Assembly (NCBI GenBank): GCA_036583965.1
Contig: JAZBQD010000015.1
Location: 90,217,221 to 90,281,220, forward strand
Source: Prunella strophiata
Lineage: Eukaryota; Chordata; Aves; Passeriformes; Prunellidae
Reading direction: 5' to 3'
DNA length: 64,000 bases
Shown here: in pieces, positions 23,283-35,505 of the stretch
Position numbering within the stretch: the stretch's first letter is position 1
Layout: the number at the start of each line of letters is the position of its first letter
Translations under genes and position numbers: made by a program
Notes under the pieces: generated by a model
What the model was told of the DNA's origin: nothing
Seen by the model: only the letters and a program-made list of their open reading frames with translations
The model's database searches: none

Positions 23283-26200
23283 GATACTACATTTCCTTCT
23301 GTCCTAACTGCTAAAATATTTCTTAGCAGACTTCCTGTCTGTACCCCCATTAATGACTACTTCTTTACCCGTGCTAGAAATGGGAGGTGGTTGGCTGATG
23401 AGAGGGTGAACGTGATGCAGTCCTTGAGATGAGAGAACCAGTCCTCAGCACAGGGAGTCAGCATCCCAGAAACACATTCACTGCTGGTGTCCTTTCTGAT
23501 GCTGTTCATTTACACCACAAAGTGCATTGTCTTTCCCTTGGGGTGGCAGGACAGGGGCAGGACAGGGATGGATAACCTTTCACACCTGCTCACCTCCTGC
23601 AGAGCTCTGAGCCCTTTGTGCCAAGGGCTGACACTTTACTCTAGTGAGAAGCTTATATATTTTTTGTGAGTTGGTGGTATACTTCTTTCTTCTGTTAAAC
23701 ACACAATTTGAGCAGGAATTGCCCCTCACAGGCATGGTGAAATAAAGCCTGTACACCTAAGCTGTAGGAACAGAGAAATGAGTGTTAGTAAGAGCTGAGT
23801 CAATCCTTTGGGACACACGATATGTCTTTGATGCCCCTTAACATGCCCATGTGTGAATAAGACACATAAAGGGCAAAATCTTTGCTCAGTTCTTGTGGGA
23901 CTACCATAATATATGTAATAAATCATACTCTTATACCATAGCTTTTTGGTTGTAACAGGTGTTTTTAGCATCATGACTTTCATTTCAAAAGCTGCTGTAT
24001 GACTTTTAACTCCTTTATCTTTCACACAAATCAGAGTTTCATAGACAATAAAGCAGTTGGGCAAAAATATGAAGATTGAAGAGGTAGGGTCTCACTTCTG
24101 TACTCTTGGGAATTAACTAGGAGCAAAGAGAGTGGCTCTGGCTTCTGTGCTACAAATTCCACCCCCTTATTAGCATCACCTGTTCAAGACATGACGCAGG
24201 GCCACACAGAAGTTGGGTGCGCTGAGGTCTGGGGTGTCACTCAGCTTACAGAAACATCCTTCCTGGTGCATAATTAAGAGAATTTGGCTCATTGACATAG
24301 CTCAGATGAATCCCTCAGGCCACAGCCCTGAGCACACAGATTTCTGCCTCTTGCAGTGACTGGTAGCAAATACTCCACACCAAGGCAGGTGTGAGCTTCT
24401 GCCTCACAGACGCAGGAACCTGCTCACTGCAATGGGCAGATCTAAGCTGTGTGGGAAAACTGAGAAGATGAAAACTTAGGTATTCCCTGCTTCATTCTGC
24501 TGAGCTGCAAATATTGTGCAAATATTGTAGCCAGCCTTTTTTAAAATTGATTTTTAAGGCTTTTGGATAAGATTCTTATTTACAACGTTCTGATTGTGCA
24601 AAGGGACAGAACCAAGTCAAGTTTTTTAATTAACAACTCATATAGCAGAGAATTCAGCATGAAATGCAGAAGTGCTTCCTCTCTCTCATGTTTTGGCCAT
24701 GTGCAACCATAACACCACATAACATTCATGATAGTTGTGTGACCATGCACCAAAGCAAAGTCTCCTGGGATGCTAATTGGTTTGTAGGACTGGTGCTTGA
24801 CACCCTGCTCATGTCTGTAAACTAGGATAAGGCCTGGGGCTTAGCCACACGCCATTTGTTAAATACTGGAGTTTCTTTATTTCCTTTGTTTTACTACCAC
24901 TGATTAAAAATTTAGCAGTGATGCTGTGCAAAGGTGAGCCTACAGGCACTGCATTAGAGAACCACCTTTGAAAACAAAGCACAAAGAGCAGCAGGGGAGG
25001 AGATAGGGATGTGGACCAGGATCTGGGCAGCAGAAGAAAACACCCAAGGGAGACACAGAAACCATCTCTTGGTGGGAGGGGGATGGGGGGGAGAGAGAAA
25101 TGTGGCAGACTTTGGAGGAGAAATTAAACAACTGAGAAATGAGCATTGTGAGCTGACCTGCTCTGAGGGCTGAGGACTGAGGTGGGATTCACTCAGGGAC
25201 TGGGGCACCTCTGCTGGCACTAACACCAGTGGGAGGGCACTGGCTGGACACCTTCCACCAGCACTGGGTGCCTTGGCCTTGCACAAGGTGGGCTGGTGAG
25301 CACTGGGCAAGGAAGAGCCTGTCCCACAGGTGTCATGTCTGGGGGTGAATTCATGCTATTTTCCTTAAATCTCAGAGCTGTTTCAATTTCATGTGACAGG
25401 AGAAGCCTAACAGCTGGTGTAGTTTTTCACTTCAGCTGTTTAATGTGGCATCAGTTTGCACCAGCAAAAATTAGGGTGAGGCCAGAATCAAACCATCCTT
25501 GTAAGCAACAGCTTCAGGTCACTCCTGAGCATCCCTGCTGTGAGGAGGGGTTCAGACTTGTTCAAGCTGCTACTTCTCTATCTGGCAAACATACTGAAGG
25601 AAGTTGGTTACCTGCTAATGCAAAGAGGAACCAAAAAAAAAAAAAAGGTTGGGGTGGGGGGAACACAGGAAAAAAGGGAAATAAGGAAGTAGTTCAGTGC
25701 TGTTATTTTGCTGTGGTGTTTGTCATCATCCACTTTCCTTGCTGAGGATGATGAGAGATCACAAAATTGCTAATTCTCACTGGTATTTTCTCAGCAGTAT
25801 TTCCTGCAGAATGCGAATGTCTCTTTTCTTGTAGGCAGATGGACAGAGCCTGCAGGATCACATTTACTGGAGAGAAACCAGCTTTGAAAAGTTTCAACAG
25901 CCGGCATGGTATCTGGTCCATCTCTATTGAAATGAGTTCATTATCATTCATTTTTTGCCAAATGCCAATCAGTTCTTAAATCACTCTTGAAATTAGGATG
26001 TTAGGAAAAAAAAAAATCTAAAAGTCTCCACAGATACATTTTCAACATTTGCAGGAATATTTTAGAACGATTTCTCCAACAGTTGATGCTATATAATTAA
26101 TGTATAAAACAAAACAGACACAACAGATCTTCCAAAAAGTGGTGGGATTTTTTCATTATGTGGGTGCAGAAAAAAAGCAGCAAAAGTTCACCAATTCCTT

Positions 26201-27362
26201 CACCTACTCATTTGCTAATGTATCACATTTCAGATAAGATGGAAATTTATTATTATTTTGAGAGACTGATCCTCAGTACCCATCCATTCTTTTTTTTTTC
26301 AAAGGGCTATGCAGTTTTTCTGCAGAGATTCTGACTTTGCACCAGAAATTTATCATCTTCCTAGTGCTGGTCCTCTTAAACAAGTGTTTGTTAACATATC
26401 ATGAAGAGACTCACATTCAGACTGTCATACTGTTCTACCAGATTAAGGTATTTGCATATTTTCCTGCAAAATAAATCCATTGTCACAGTGGATTGATAGG
26501 AAATAAAGAAGGGAAAAAAATGCAGATTTTAGCATGCAAGCCCATGTCTTTCACCTATTGTATAATTGGTTTGCATCAACTGATTAGTGAGTATGATGGC
26601 TTGGGAACACAAAGTTTTGTCACTATTTTCTGTTTTAATGGTAGCAGATACACAAATAAAATAAAAATACTCTTAACTGTGTGCCTTAAATAAAAAGTTG
26701 AATTTTAGCAATGGCAACACCCCAGTGGGTACATGGTCTCCCTGTGTATTGTTCCATGCAGATACTAACAAAGGGAGAACGTTAAGTGTCCGTGTGCTCC
26801 CTGTCCCCTCCCCAGCTCATCTGTGAGTGCCCAGGTTCCGTCTCCTGTTTGACAACCACGTGGCACTTCATGTGACAGGCACATGGGAGGTCATGTCTAA
26901 ATTCATCTTCTGAATTTTTCTACACAGGATCAATAGCATCACTCATTTTTTGGGCGTGTCTGTGTACAAATACACAGAGGCATCAACCCTTCACTGATGG
27001 GGAGCCAAATTTCTCCAATTTGCCCAGAATGGCTCTTGGAGCCCAACAGGACAAAAGCCACAGCACATCTACAGCTTAAATAACATGAACCACATATCAA
27101 CATAGGGAAAAGCTATGAAGATGCTTAAAAGGATATGGATTCTATAAGGAACACAAATGTCTGACTGTAGATGCCATGATGCACAGATGAAATTACTATC
27201 CATGCTACTTCAGATGCAAGGAGCTTTGCCAATAGCCAAAAATTTTTGTCCCTAAATAAATGAGGTTAAAATGGACTTTTTCCCAAGTGAGCAACCTTGT
27301 GCATTTTGCTTTTTATTGGTTTCCTTCTCTGTGTTCTCTTTCTTGTTCTCTGTGATTTCTTT
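23283..27362. other. Non-coding DNA, no feature recognised
   Basis: Unique AT-rich sequence with a GC-richer patch around 25150-25330. Contains A14 at 25633-25646 and an 11-bp perfect tandem duplication at 24507-24528. Overlapping frames of up to 149 codons at 25296-25745 and 118 codons at 24954-25310 have no recognised family. Confidence 0.5.
24507..24528. repeat. Perfect 11-bp tandem duplication
   Basis: 'gcaaatattgt' occurs twice in succession. Confidence 0.9.
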
Positions 27363-27391
27363 CTCCTCCTTCTTCTTCTTCTTCTTCTTCT
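27363..27391. repeat. (CTT)n microsatellite
   Basis: About seven uninterrupted CTT units preceded by CTC/CTT variants, a short trinucleotide repeat. Confidence 0.9.
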
Positions 27392-27552
27392 GCAACTCTT
27401 TTTTCATCTTTTGTTCTCAAGCAAAATAAAAGGAGATAAACCATTAAAAAGGAGAGAAAAGTATAAAAACCATGAGGAGTTTTTTCACAGCCACCACTAC
27501 AGTCTGGAAGGAAAAAAAGGCCAAAACATTCTCTTTTGAAATGCTTGAGAGT

Positions 27553-27574
27553 AAAAAAAAAAAAAAAAAAAAAA
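27553..27574. repeat. Poly(A) run, 22 bases
   Basis: Twenty-two A residues followed by 'caaaaacaa'. No source transcript recognised. Confidence 0.95.
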
Positions 27575-27829
27575 CAAAAACAACCCATCCCTTTTCATTC
27601 AGCTCTAACATTTGCACTGATTAACAAGAACATTTGCAATTCTATTTAAAAGGTGTAATGCAGGTTATCATTACATCTCCATGGTGTTGGTTTTTCCACA
27701 GCCACAATGAGAGCTTTAGTCTCCCACCCAGAAATATTTTGCAACAAGAGAAAATGGTTTCCCCCCACTCTGTGTTTTGTTTCCCTCAGGTGTCACATAG
27801 CTCTCCTTTGTTTTAATCCAGCACTACCT

Positions 27830-28030
27830 GCACCCATCTCGTGGCACGCTAGCTCTGTGCCATCTCTAGTGTCATCTCACTTTCCTCATCTGTGCTAATA
27901 AGGAGCATTTAGGAGCGGCTCCGGCTCCTGCACTGCATTAATGAAGCACTAACATTTGTTAGGAGAGAGATTCAGCGATGTTGACAAGTGACTTTGCTGA
28001 TCAGAGGAGCGCAGTTGGGTTGGAAGGAAC
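27830..28030. promoter_or_regulatory. Candidate conserved non-coding element
   Basis: CpG-retaining unique block: 'tctcgtggcacgctagctc' near 27837, 'ggagcggctccggctcctg' near 27912, 'cattaatgaagcactaac' near 27936, 'gattcagcgatgttgac' near 27969. The 'ttcctcatctgtgctaataa' at about 27882 is faintly MIR-like, so part could be an exapted SINE. Inference only. Confidence 0.2.
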
Positions 28031-28419
28031 CTGTGTTCTTGAAATGTGGGAGGTGAATTATCTCAGTATTCAAAAAAAATAAACAGAGACAAGTTTGATG
28101 AGTTTAAATTCACAGAAGAGCTTTTTAATATTTCCTGAGGTTCTAATCAAAGAAGCATCTTAACTGGTCCCAAAGGGAAATGAAAGATGAAAGGAGCTGA
28201 CACTGATGCCCACTCTACCTTGCCTGGCTGCTACCGGGGCTTTTTTTTTTTTCCTTTTTTTGCTTGTTGCTAAAAATATCTCAGTGGGTAAGAATTAACA
28301 GTAGGACATTAATGCAAAGTCACAAATAAAAATCTATGGCAAAATGTAGCATACCTTTAAAATTTTAACATCTAGTAATTTTAAATTGAGGAAATTGACA
28401 TAGATCGGATGAAAGAAGA
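28031..28419. other. Non-coding DNA with T-rich runs
   Basis: AT-rich, with T12 at 28241-28252 and T7 at 28255-28261. No gene or transposon seen. Confidence 0.5.
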
Positions 28420-28540
28420 TACAGCACCTCTAGCTTATGCCAACTAAAAATAAGAATTATTAATGAAGCTGGGCTTTCTTCTGCTGTGCACATTAATTAT
28501 TTATGATAATAATACTCCGCACTGCCATATTAAAGAATTT
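28420..28540. promoter_or_regulatory. Candidate homeodomain-site-rich element
   Basis: Dense TAAT/ATTA cores within 120 bases: 'aagaattattaatgaagc' near 28452 and 'cacattaattatttatgat' near 28489, followed by 'aataatactccgcactgcc' near 28508 with a retained CpG. Similar clusters are common in conserved enhancers of developmental genes. AT-rich DNA also produces such cores by chance. Confidence 0.22.
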
Positions 28541-29703
28541 TCTTCACCCAGCTTCCCAGAAAACTCCATCTTCTGAAACCTTCAACATGTTAAAAAACGC
28601 AAAAGAATGAATTCCTTTCAGTGTATTTATTATACTGGAAGATGAATATAGTCTTGGGTTATTAAACTGGAATGAAAAACACATCTTATTAGAACTTACA
28701 TGGTGATTTTTATTCTCACTAGTTTCATATAAACTTAATGATGCAGACTGCATTTTTATGCTCATCTATTTTAAAATGGTGCCTGGAGCAAAAGAAGCTT
28801 CCATTAATGCCAGTTTGGTATTTCAAATACAATTTGATGTAATTTACTTCAAATATATGTGAACAGAGAAGGATAATGTTGAGAGTATTTGCTGGATTCA
28901 GATCTGGGCTAGCTCATGGCAGTGATTTGTTAAAACACAAGTTGTATGAAACAGAAGAAAAAAAGAAAAGGAAAATGAAAGTGTTTTTCAAAATATAGGG
29001 TAAAATTAATATCTTCATAAAGATGTTGGGGGGGATTTATTTTGAATTGTCAGAGTTTAAATAATTTGTTCTGAAAATAACATTGTTATTATTTAGAAAT
29101 CAACAACAAACTGAAGCTTATTTAATAAGGGTCTTGGACCACATATTTTTGCAGCTGTTGTATTTGTTGTGATCAATCTAAAATAGACTCTGACTGATTT
29201 TTTTACGTATCTCCATTCATTTATTTCCAATCCAAGTTTCATGTAACTGTATCCTTTGTTTTTTCTTATAGCAGAGACACTTGAAAGCACACAGAAGCAT
29301 CTGCAGAATGTGGGCTATAGGGCAGGGACAGGGGTCTCATGCAAGGAGAGGAGTTTTTACAACCAAGGAATGCATAGACAAAAAAAATATGATTCATGGT
29401 AAAAAATGTGTGCTTGAAAATGGTAAGGGTCTGTATGAGTGAATGTAATATCATACTACAAATTCACACTGTGCTCCTACACAGAGTGCCTCACTTCCAG
29501 TGTATCCTGCAGGTGTCAAGGGACAGCATTCTGAAGCAGAAAACATTGCAGCAGGTGCAAGGTGCTGGTTCTGCTTTCCTCCTGCAGCTGGGATCCCCTG
29601 GCAGGGGTTTGCATCCCCTGCTGCACTGGGACACCCACCATTTCCACAAGCAAGGAGAAAACACAGTTATTGCCTCCCTGCTTTTATTGCATTTCTGCCT
29701 GTG

Positions 29704-29722
29704 TTTTTTTTTTTTTTTTTTT
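29704..29722. repeat. Poly(T) run, 19 bases
   Basis: Nineteen T residues followed by a pyrimidine-rich stretch. Confidence 0.95.
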
Positions 29723-31490
29723 CTCTCTTGTTTTTTCTCTTCCAGGGGTTTGCAGGGAGGGAGGGTGAACCTGAGATCAAGTAAGTGGCTTAAGGGTAAG
29801 ATTATAAAAGCATTGGTGAGATGTAGGCACATGACCCCTGTGAGGAGACTTTATGCCTAGTTCCTCTAGGGCATTTGTTAAGGCTTACTCCTCCTTATGA
29901 ATTTCCTGAGCCTCTTTCACACTCTGTCCTTCTGAAGATAAATGCTACCCCTACCAGAGCCCATGGCATTGTAGCCTGTCAGCAGGTGGTCACAGCTCTA
30001 CCCTCTTCTCATGGTTGTGCTGTAGAAAAGCCTTTAAAATTTAGGCAGCACCAGTTGCCCTGAGTGGGGCTTCTGGGAGTGCTGGTGAACAGCACCAGTG
30101 GTGGACAGGCATCCCCTGCAGGGCAGTGCCCCTGAACGAGGGGCTCCACAGAGCAGGGTGGCCAACACAACCCACTTCTCTTCTCTTGGGAGGCTGAAGA
30201 GAGCCTGCCCTAGAACAAAGGCCCTCATGCCAGGTGGATTAGAGCCCTTTCTATTTCCATGAAGTAAATAATTGAGGATATTTGTAAAGGAATCCGATGG
30301 AAAAAATAATCCTAACTGGTTTTTGGGCAAGGATTGAACAAAGAACTGTTTCTGGAGGAAATGTGTCACAGCATCATTTCATAAAGCAACAGCAGCTTTA
30401 TGAATGTGTTCATAAGTTTCTGCATACACATAGAAATTGTTATAAGCAAAATGAATGCCTAAGAAAATTAATGAGCATATTTAGTGTTTAGTAATAGACT
30501 CTGTTTCCTTTGCCTGGGACAATGAAGAGAACACTGCATGTGACCTCATGAGTTGTACCATTATAAAGATTTTAAAAATCAGCATTTCAAAGCTACATGT
30601 TGGAATTTTTTTGTCTTAAATTCAGGCATTAATGCTTTCAAACCAGCCAATCCCATCACCTGAAATGCAAATCCTCATTTGTGCAGTTCTTTGTTTAGAC
30701 AATGGCAGAGGTATGGCCTGTGCTAGAGAGATGTTCAGTGTGCACTGGAGAAAGGTGCTAATATAAACCATGGTATTAAAAAAATGAAAAGAAAAATGCC
30801 ACCTGCTTGTTTCATTTGAGATTGCATTTTTGTGGAAACCATACCCATTTTGACCCAGGGGTGCCCCTCATGAGTCAGTGACAGCACATACAGGCAGGGA
30901 ACAGGGGACTGAATCCTGTGCTGGGTCCTGTCCTCTGTTCACTTGTGTTCCTGACAGTGAGGGCAGTTCCTGGATCAACAAATAACCACTGAACTGTGAC
31001 AGATTTTCTGAATTCAGTGATTACAGAGTCTTCGAAGTCAAAAGGAGATCACAGCTTGGGTGAAAATGCTGGTGGAGGTCAGCTGCATTAAAAGCGATTA
31101 TGTGTTAGTCCCTCACAGCTCTTGCTCAAAAACCAGGTAGTCAGTTTGAGGAACATTTTGACCTTTTCCACTTTCCATCTCTCTGTTTCTGATAAAACAA
31201 ACAGGGTGACCTCTGCAGCACACACTTCTCAAGCTGGTATTAGACTGACACAGATATTGAAAGCATGAGACCTTTCCTTTCATCTTTTCTGAAATGGTCA
31301 GGTTTGAGATTGTTACTGGAGAAAACCTTCCCTAGAGTGAGCCTGAACTCATCATCACTACTATAGCTGATATTTAGAAAACACTCATTTACATAGGGCA
31401 GACTAATAGGTACTTTGAGCTACTTCTCAGCTACCAATGAGTTTCACTACAGACATTTGAGTCCTGAAACAGGTTCAGCATCTGCAAGAT

Positions 31491-31546
31491 GTTTTTTGGT
31501 TTTTTTTTTGGTTTTGTTTTGTTTTTCTTTTTTTGATTTATTTTTT
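31491..31546. repeat. T-rich low-complexity tract
   Basis: T runs interspersed with G and GG over about 56 bases. Confidence 0.85.
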
Positions 31547-32819
31547 ACAAACAGGAAAGACAAGAAAATCAAATAAAACACTGCACTCATGAAAACAGCC
31601 CAGCACTGTTTCACCATAAATCAGCTATTGCTGATTAGATCTTTAATGTAATGGATCAATGTCTCAGCTGACACAAATGAACTTCACTGCATTGTCTCAG
31701 ACAAGCTCAGGTTCTGGTGCAATGTCTTTGCCAACATCATAAACACTCACTGGATGTTTCCAGTGCACTCAGCAGCTAGCACCTGCTGGGCCACACAGCA
31801 CAACAAACCCACTGGCACTCTCTTCATTTCCAGGAAAAATCAAGGCAGTATGAAAGGAAACAAAAAAGCCATGTAGCCTGTACATAAATAAATAATATTA
31901 GGCATTACTTTGTCTGTAATTAAAGAAAGGAATTCTCTACAAAGCATCCACACTGATGACTTTATCATTCAGTATGCTTTTCTAGCTTACTCTGATCCTA
32001 TGCGTTGTCCCATCCTTCCAACAAACAGCTCCATTGCCCACCAGGCTGGTGGCAGCAGGTGCACAAGCAGTTGCTCAGTCCCATATCGATGCTTCTGTCC
32101 CCTGGAAGGTGCCAACCACATCCCAGGCTGGCATGGAGAAAAAAAGGCATAAGAGACTTTATGCACCAGGGTTTGCTGAGCTTGAAATATGCAGGAGATG
32201 CATATCTATGAGTGAAGAATAATGCTGCACTCTGAACCCATCTTCACTTTTTCCACCTCCTCTTTCCTAGCTGTGATGTTGGCAAGTGAACTGGAGAGCA
32301 GAGGGCAATTGCCCTTGAGCCTTGACAAATGCAAAATATAGAAAGAGTCAAAACTTGTGGCACTTCCTTCTGCCTGTACAGTTAAAACCCCTACAATGAA
32401 GGGACAGGGGTGACATTCAGGTATTGGAATATGGGTAGAAGTCTCTTCTTCCTTCCTGGAAGATAAAAAAAAGTGAGAAGTAGGTGAAGAGAGAAGAAGC
32501 AACATATCACTGCCAATTTATGGCACTTGAAAGAAAAATCTAATCTGTGATTTACTCATTTAAGTGCAATTTCAGTTCACCTACAATGTCATGACCTTCT
32601 TGATGATAGTTATATATGGCATGTGGCACAGACAGAATGAACCTCTTGCATATGTAGAAATGGGTTAAAAAATGAATGTTCTGTCCACCCTACTTTACTA
32701 CTGCTGTGATTTAGTAAAAGACTAGTTGCTGTCAGATCCAGTAATTTGAGTCTCATCTTACAACGAAGTATATATGCTGATGAAAAGCTGCTTTAGCAGC
32801 AGAGAGACTGCTAATTGTT

Positions 32820-33310
32820 TGATTATACAGGTCTTCACATTAATGAAGCACTATTCCATGGATTTGGAGCATGGCGTGCAACCAAATTACCACCCCAGCA
32901 CTCAAGCTGTGAAATCTGATTATTCATTAGCCAGTCAGTGAGTGGTACAAACATCTTTTCTTTTTTCAAACCGTCAAAGGAGAGTGACTGCTTTTTTTTT
33001 TTTTTTCCCCACTCTTTCCTCTAAGAATATAGGGGTTTGGACTTTTATCAATGATAGTAGCTTACTTAAGAATTTAAGGATAAACATGTTATGAAAAGGA
33101 GGCCTCATTTTTCTCCAAACTGTGCTCTTCTTGCATAATTTATCCCTTATGTTTACTTAGTCCTGGCCTCCCCAGAGCCTGTCACTAACTGACAATTGTG
33201 GTGCATTTAATGAATTGAGAGTAGTCTACACCCTCCTTAATTGACAGGAGTTCCTAAAAGATAAGGAATCAAAGTGGGGAAAGCTCACAGTGTATCTGCC
33301 TCTACCAGGC
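32820..33310. promoter_or_regulatory. Candidate conserved non-coding block
   Basis: Two unique sub-blocks separated by a T15 run at 32992-33006. The first contains 'cacattaatgaagcactatt' near 32836 and 'gattattcattagccag' near 32918. The second contains 'ggtgcatttaatgaattgag' near 33201. No repeat signature. Conservation is inferred, not tested. Confidence 0.17.
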
Positions 33311-33476
33311 AGACCTGACTGAAGATGGATGGTTGTGAAAGTAATTTTCAAACTTCTTTTATCATCATTTTTTTATAAACTTGGATTTTTTTAAGGGGAA
33401 ATTTCTCTGTCACATAAACAATGAAATGGAGAAAAAATGAAAAAAAAAAATTAAATGGATGCTATTAGCAAAAAGG

Positions 33477-33671
33477 CCTTCCTTCCTTCCTTCCTTCCTT
33501 CCTTCCTTCCTTCCTTCCTTCTTCCTTCTTCCTTCCTTCCTTCCTTCCTTCCTTCCTTTCCTTCCTTCCTTCCTTCCTTCCTTCCTTCCTTCCTTCCTTC
33601 CTTCCTTCCTTCCTTCCTTCCTTCCTTCCTTCCTTCCTTCCTTCCTTCCTTCCTTCCTTCCTTCCTTCCTC
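33477..33671. repeat. (CCTT)n microsatellite, ~195 bp
   Basis: Tetranucleotide CCTT/AAGG repeat of about 48 units. Slight interruptions near 33519-33532 ('cttcttccttcttcc') and near 33557 leave roughly the last 110 bases uninterrupted. Open frames across it on both strands encode only PSFL or KEGR repeats and are not genes. Confidence 0.99.
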
Positions 33672-33954
33672 CCCCTGCCCACAGCAAACCTAGCCTAACA
33701 GAGATTCCAGGTACAGCCAGTCTGTTTTGCACAGTGAATGTAGCTGGGTTCAGTTACAAAATGAGCAGTGTGGAAATCCTTCCTCACATGGTGGAGAAGT
33801 ACTGACATCTCTAGCAAATGGGATTATCTGTAATGAGATTACATACAAAGAGATTAAGATGTGAACTGACACTCCTAGGAGATACAAAAGAGGCTCCTGA
33901 GACAACAGAGAAATGAGGTGTCAGAAGCAGAAGGTGGAATTGCTTCCTTGAGAA
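33672..33954. other. Non-coding flank of the CCTT microsatellite
   Basis: Unique sequence without recognised features. Confidence 0.5.
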
Positions 33955-34190
33955 GGTTTTTCATGATAATGATAATGATCTTACCCGTATAATAGCGCCT
34001 TTCATCCAGAAAGATCCCCAAAGAGCTGTACAAATGCCGTACACTAGTTCTTTTCAGACCATCATGGAAATGCTTCCACCTCTGGTCGGAGTACAGCAGC
34101 TGTTTAACCACACACAAGCTCACCTCACACAGCAGTGCTGGGCAGGAACTATTAAGATAAAGGCAGATCTCAGGGAAAATTCTGGACACC
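33955..34190 (+). repeat. Possible ancient amniote repeat (L3/SINE-type)
   Basis: The order 'gataatgataatgatcttac', 'tataatagcgcctttcatcc' and 'agatccccaaagagctgtac' resembles an old amniote repeat reading 'aataataataat', then 'atagcgcttttcatc', then 'gatctcaaagcgctttacaa'. Several CpGs persist, which is unusual for a dead repeat and may indicate exaptation. The family is not resolved, and the 3' limit is a guess. Confidence 0.35.
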
Positions 34191-35424
34191 AAAATATAAC
34201 TGTATAAATTTCAAGTCTGAGTCATTCCACAAAACTATATTTTGGATTTAAGTTTTCATTTCTTTGCTGTTTTTCCTCCTTGCTTTTCACTATTCACACT
34301 GACACGTTTAAATAAGAATATTGAATTAGTTTTTTAAATGTTCATTAAAAATGCATCTGTTTTCTTCCTCAAAACACGTGCTGGGAAAATATAAGACCAA
34401 AGCAAATAGGAAAGAACAAAGATGTTGAAATTTTGGTTGAAGCTTTGACCCTATTTTAGGTTGCATCTGACTGTGCAGTGCATCCACTGGCCATTGCCAG
34501 GCAGGTGATAGACAGATGAGACCCGTGCATGCCTGCTGGTGGACACAGTTTTAAAAACAAGATATCTCAAATTTGACTGACAAGGCTGTGATGGAAGTGA
34601 CCCAAACCAGTGCAAACTGAGGAGAGACCTCTTCCAAAAGTAACCCTTGAGTGTGGGGTGCTTCAGTGGTTGTCTCACAGAACACTATGGCACCTACTGA
34701 GCCTTTTAACTTTTCTCTGTGAAGCTGCCTGGCAACAACTTCACATGAAAAGCCTCAGAACACAGGCAATAGGTGTTGTCCAGAAGAAAAAAGTGATTAA
34801 AAAAATCCCCTTCTGTGCCCGCTCATAGCTGATCAGAAGAAATATCTGTGCTTCAGGCATGGCTTGAAGACATGAGAGCAGCATAGGCGTTCCTCAGATA
34901 CAGCACCTCTCTCACTCTCTGAGTGCTAAATTACCATCCTTGTTCTTAGTAGATTTTATTAGTCTCCTTGTCAGTCTTATAAATGGAGTTTAACAGGAAA
35001 ACAAAATGTATTTAGACAATATGGCCTATATGGTTTTGCAGCTAAACAAGTCTCACTGTCAGATTCTTTCAACTCTGGCAAAAAGGATAATGAGACGTTT
35101 TGCTTGCTCCTCCGCTCCCATGTTTGCTCTGCCAAGCAACCACCAGCATCAATGCCCAAAGGAAAACTTGCTTTCAGAGAGGGGGCTTAGTACAAACCCT
35201 GGATATTATTCTCCCCCTTCCAGCCTTCAAGCCAAGAAGCCTTAAGTCAAGATTACTCCTTCATTGGTTGCCAGGTACCAGGGGAACAGCTAACTGCTCA
35301 CTACAGACCGTGGCGCAGCATCCTCCAGTGCCTGTCCCTCCCCTGTGAAGGAGCCCTGGGTCCTGGCCCCTACCAACACCTGAGAGCCCTGCCATGACTC
35401 CACAGCTCTGAGAAAACCCCTCTG
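34191..35424. other. Non-coding DNA, no feature recognised
   Basis: No gene or repeat family recognised. Short overlapping frames only. Confidence 0.5.
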
Positions 35425-35505
35425 TGGCCCAGTGTCCCTGTCTGCAGCATGGATAATGATGCTACTTATCCTGGTAGGGGTGGCTTTTATTTCTCTGTCA
35501 GTCAC
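35425..35505 (+). repeat. Possible MIR-type relic
   Basis: 'gtggcccagtgtccctgtct', 'gcagcatggataatgatgct' and 'acttatcctggtaggggtgg' follow the MIR core order 'cctcagtttccccatctgt', 'aaaatggggataataata', 'cctacctcatagggttg'. Weak match by eye. Confidence 0.35.

Larger units (their letters stand above)
28541..32819. other. Non-coding DNA, no feature recognised
   Basis: AT-rich unique sequence with T19 at 29704-29722 and a T/G-rich stretch at 31491-31546. The overlapping frames at 29396-29860 (154 codons plus, 113 codons minus) are partly T-run translation and have no family signature. Confidence 0.5.

Noticed and set aside
33410..33805. Frames encoding KEGR or PSFL repeats
   Set aside because: They are translations of the CCTT microsatellite.
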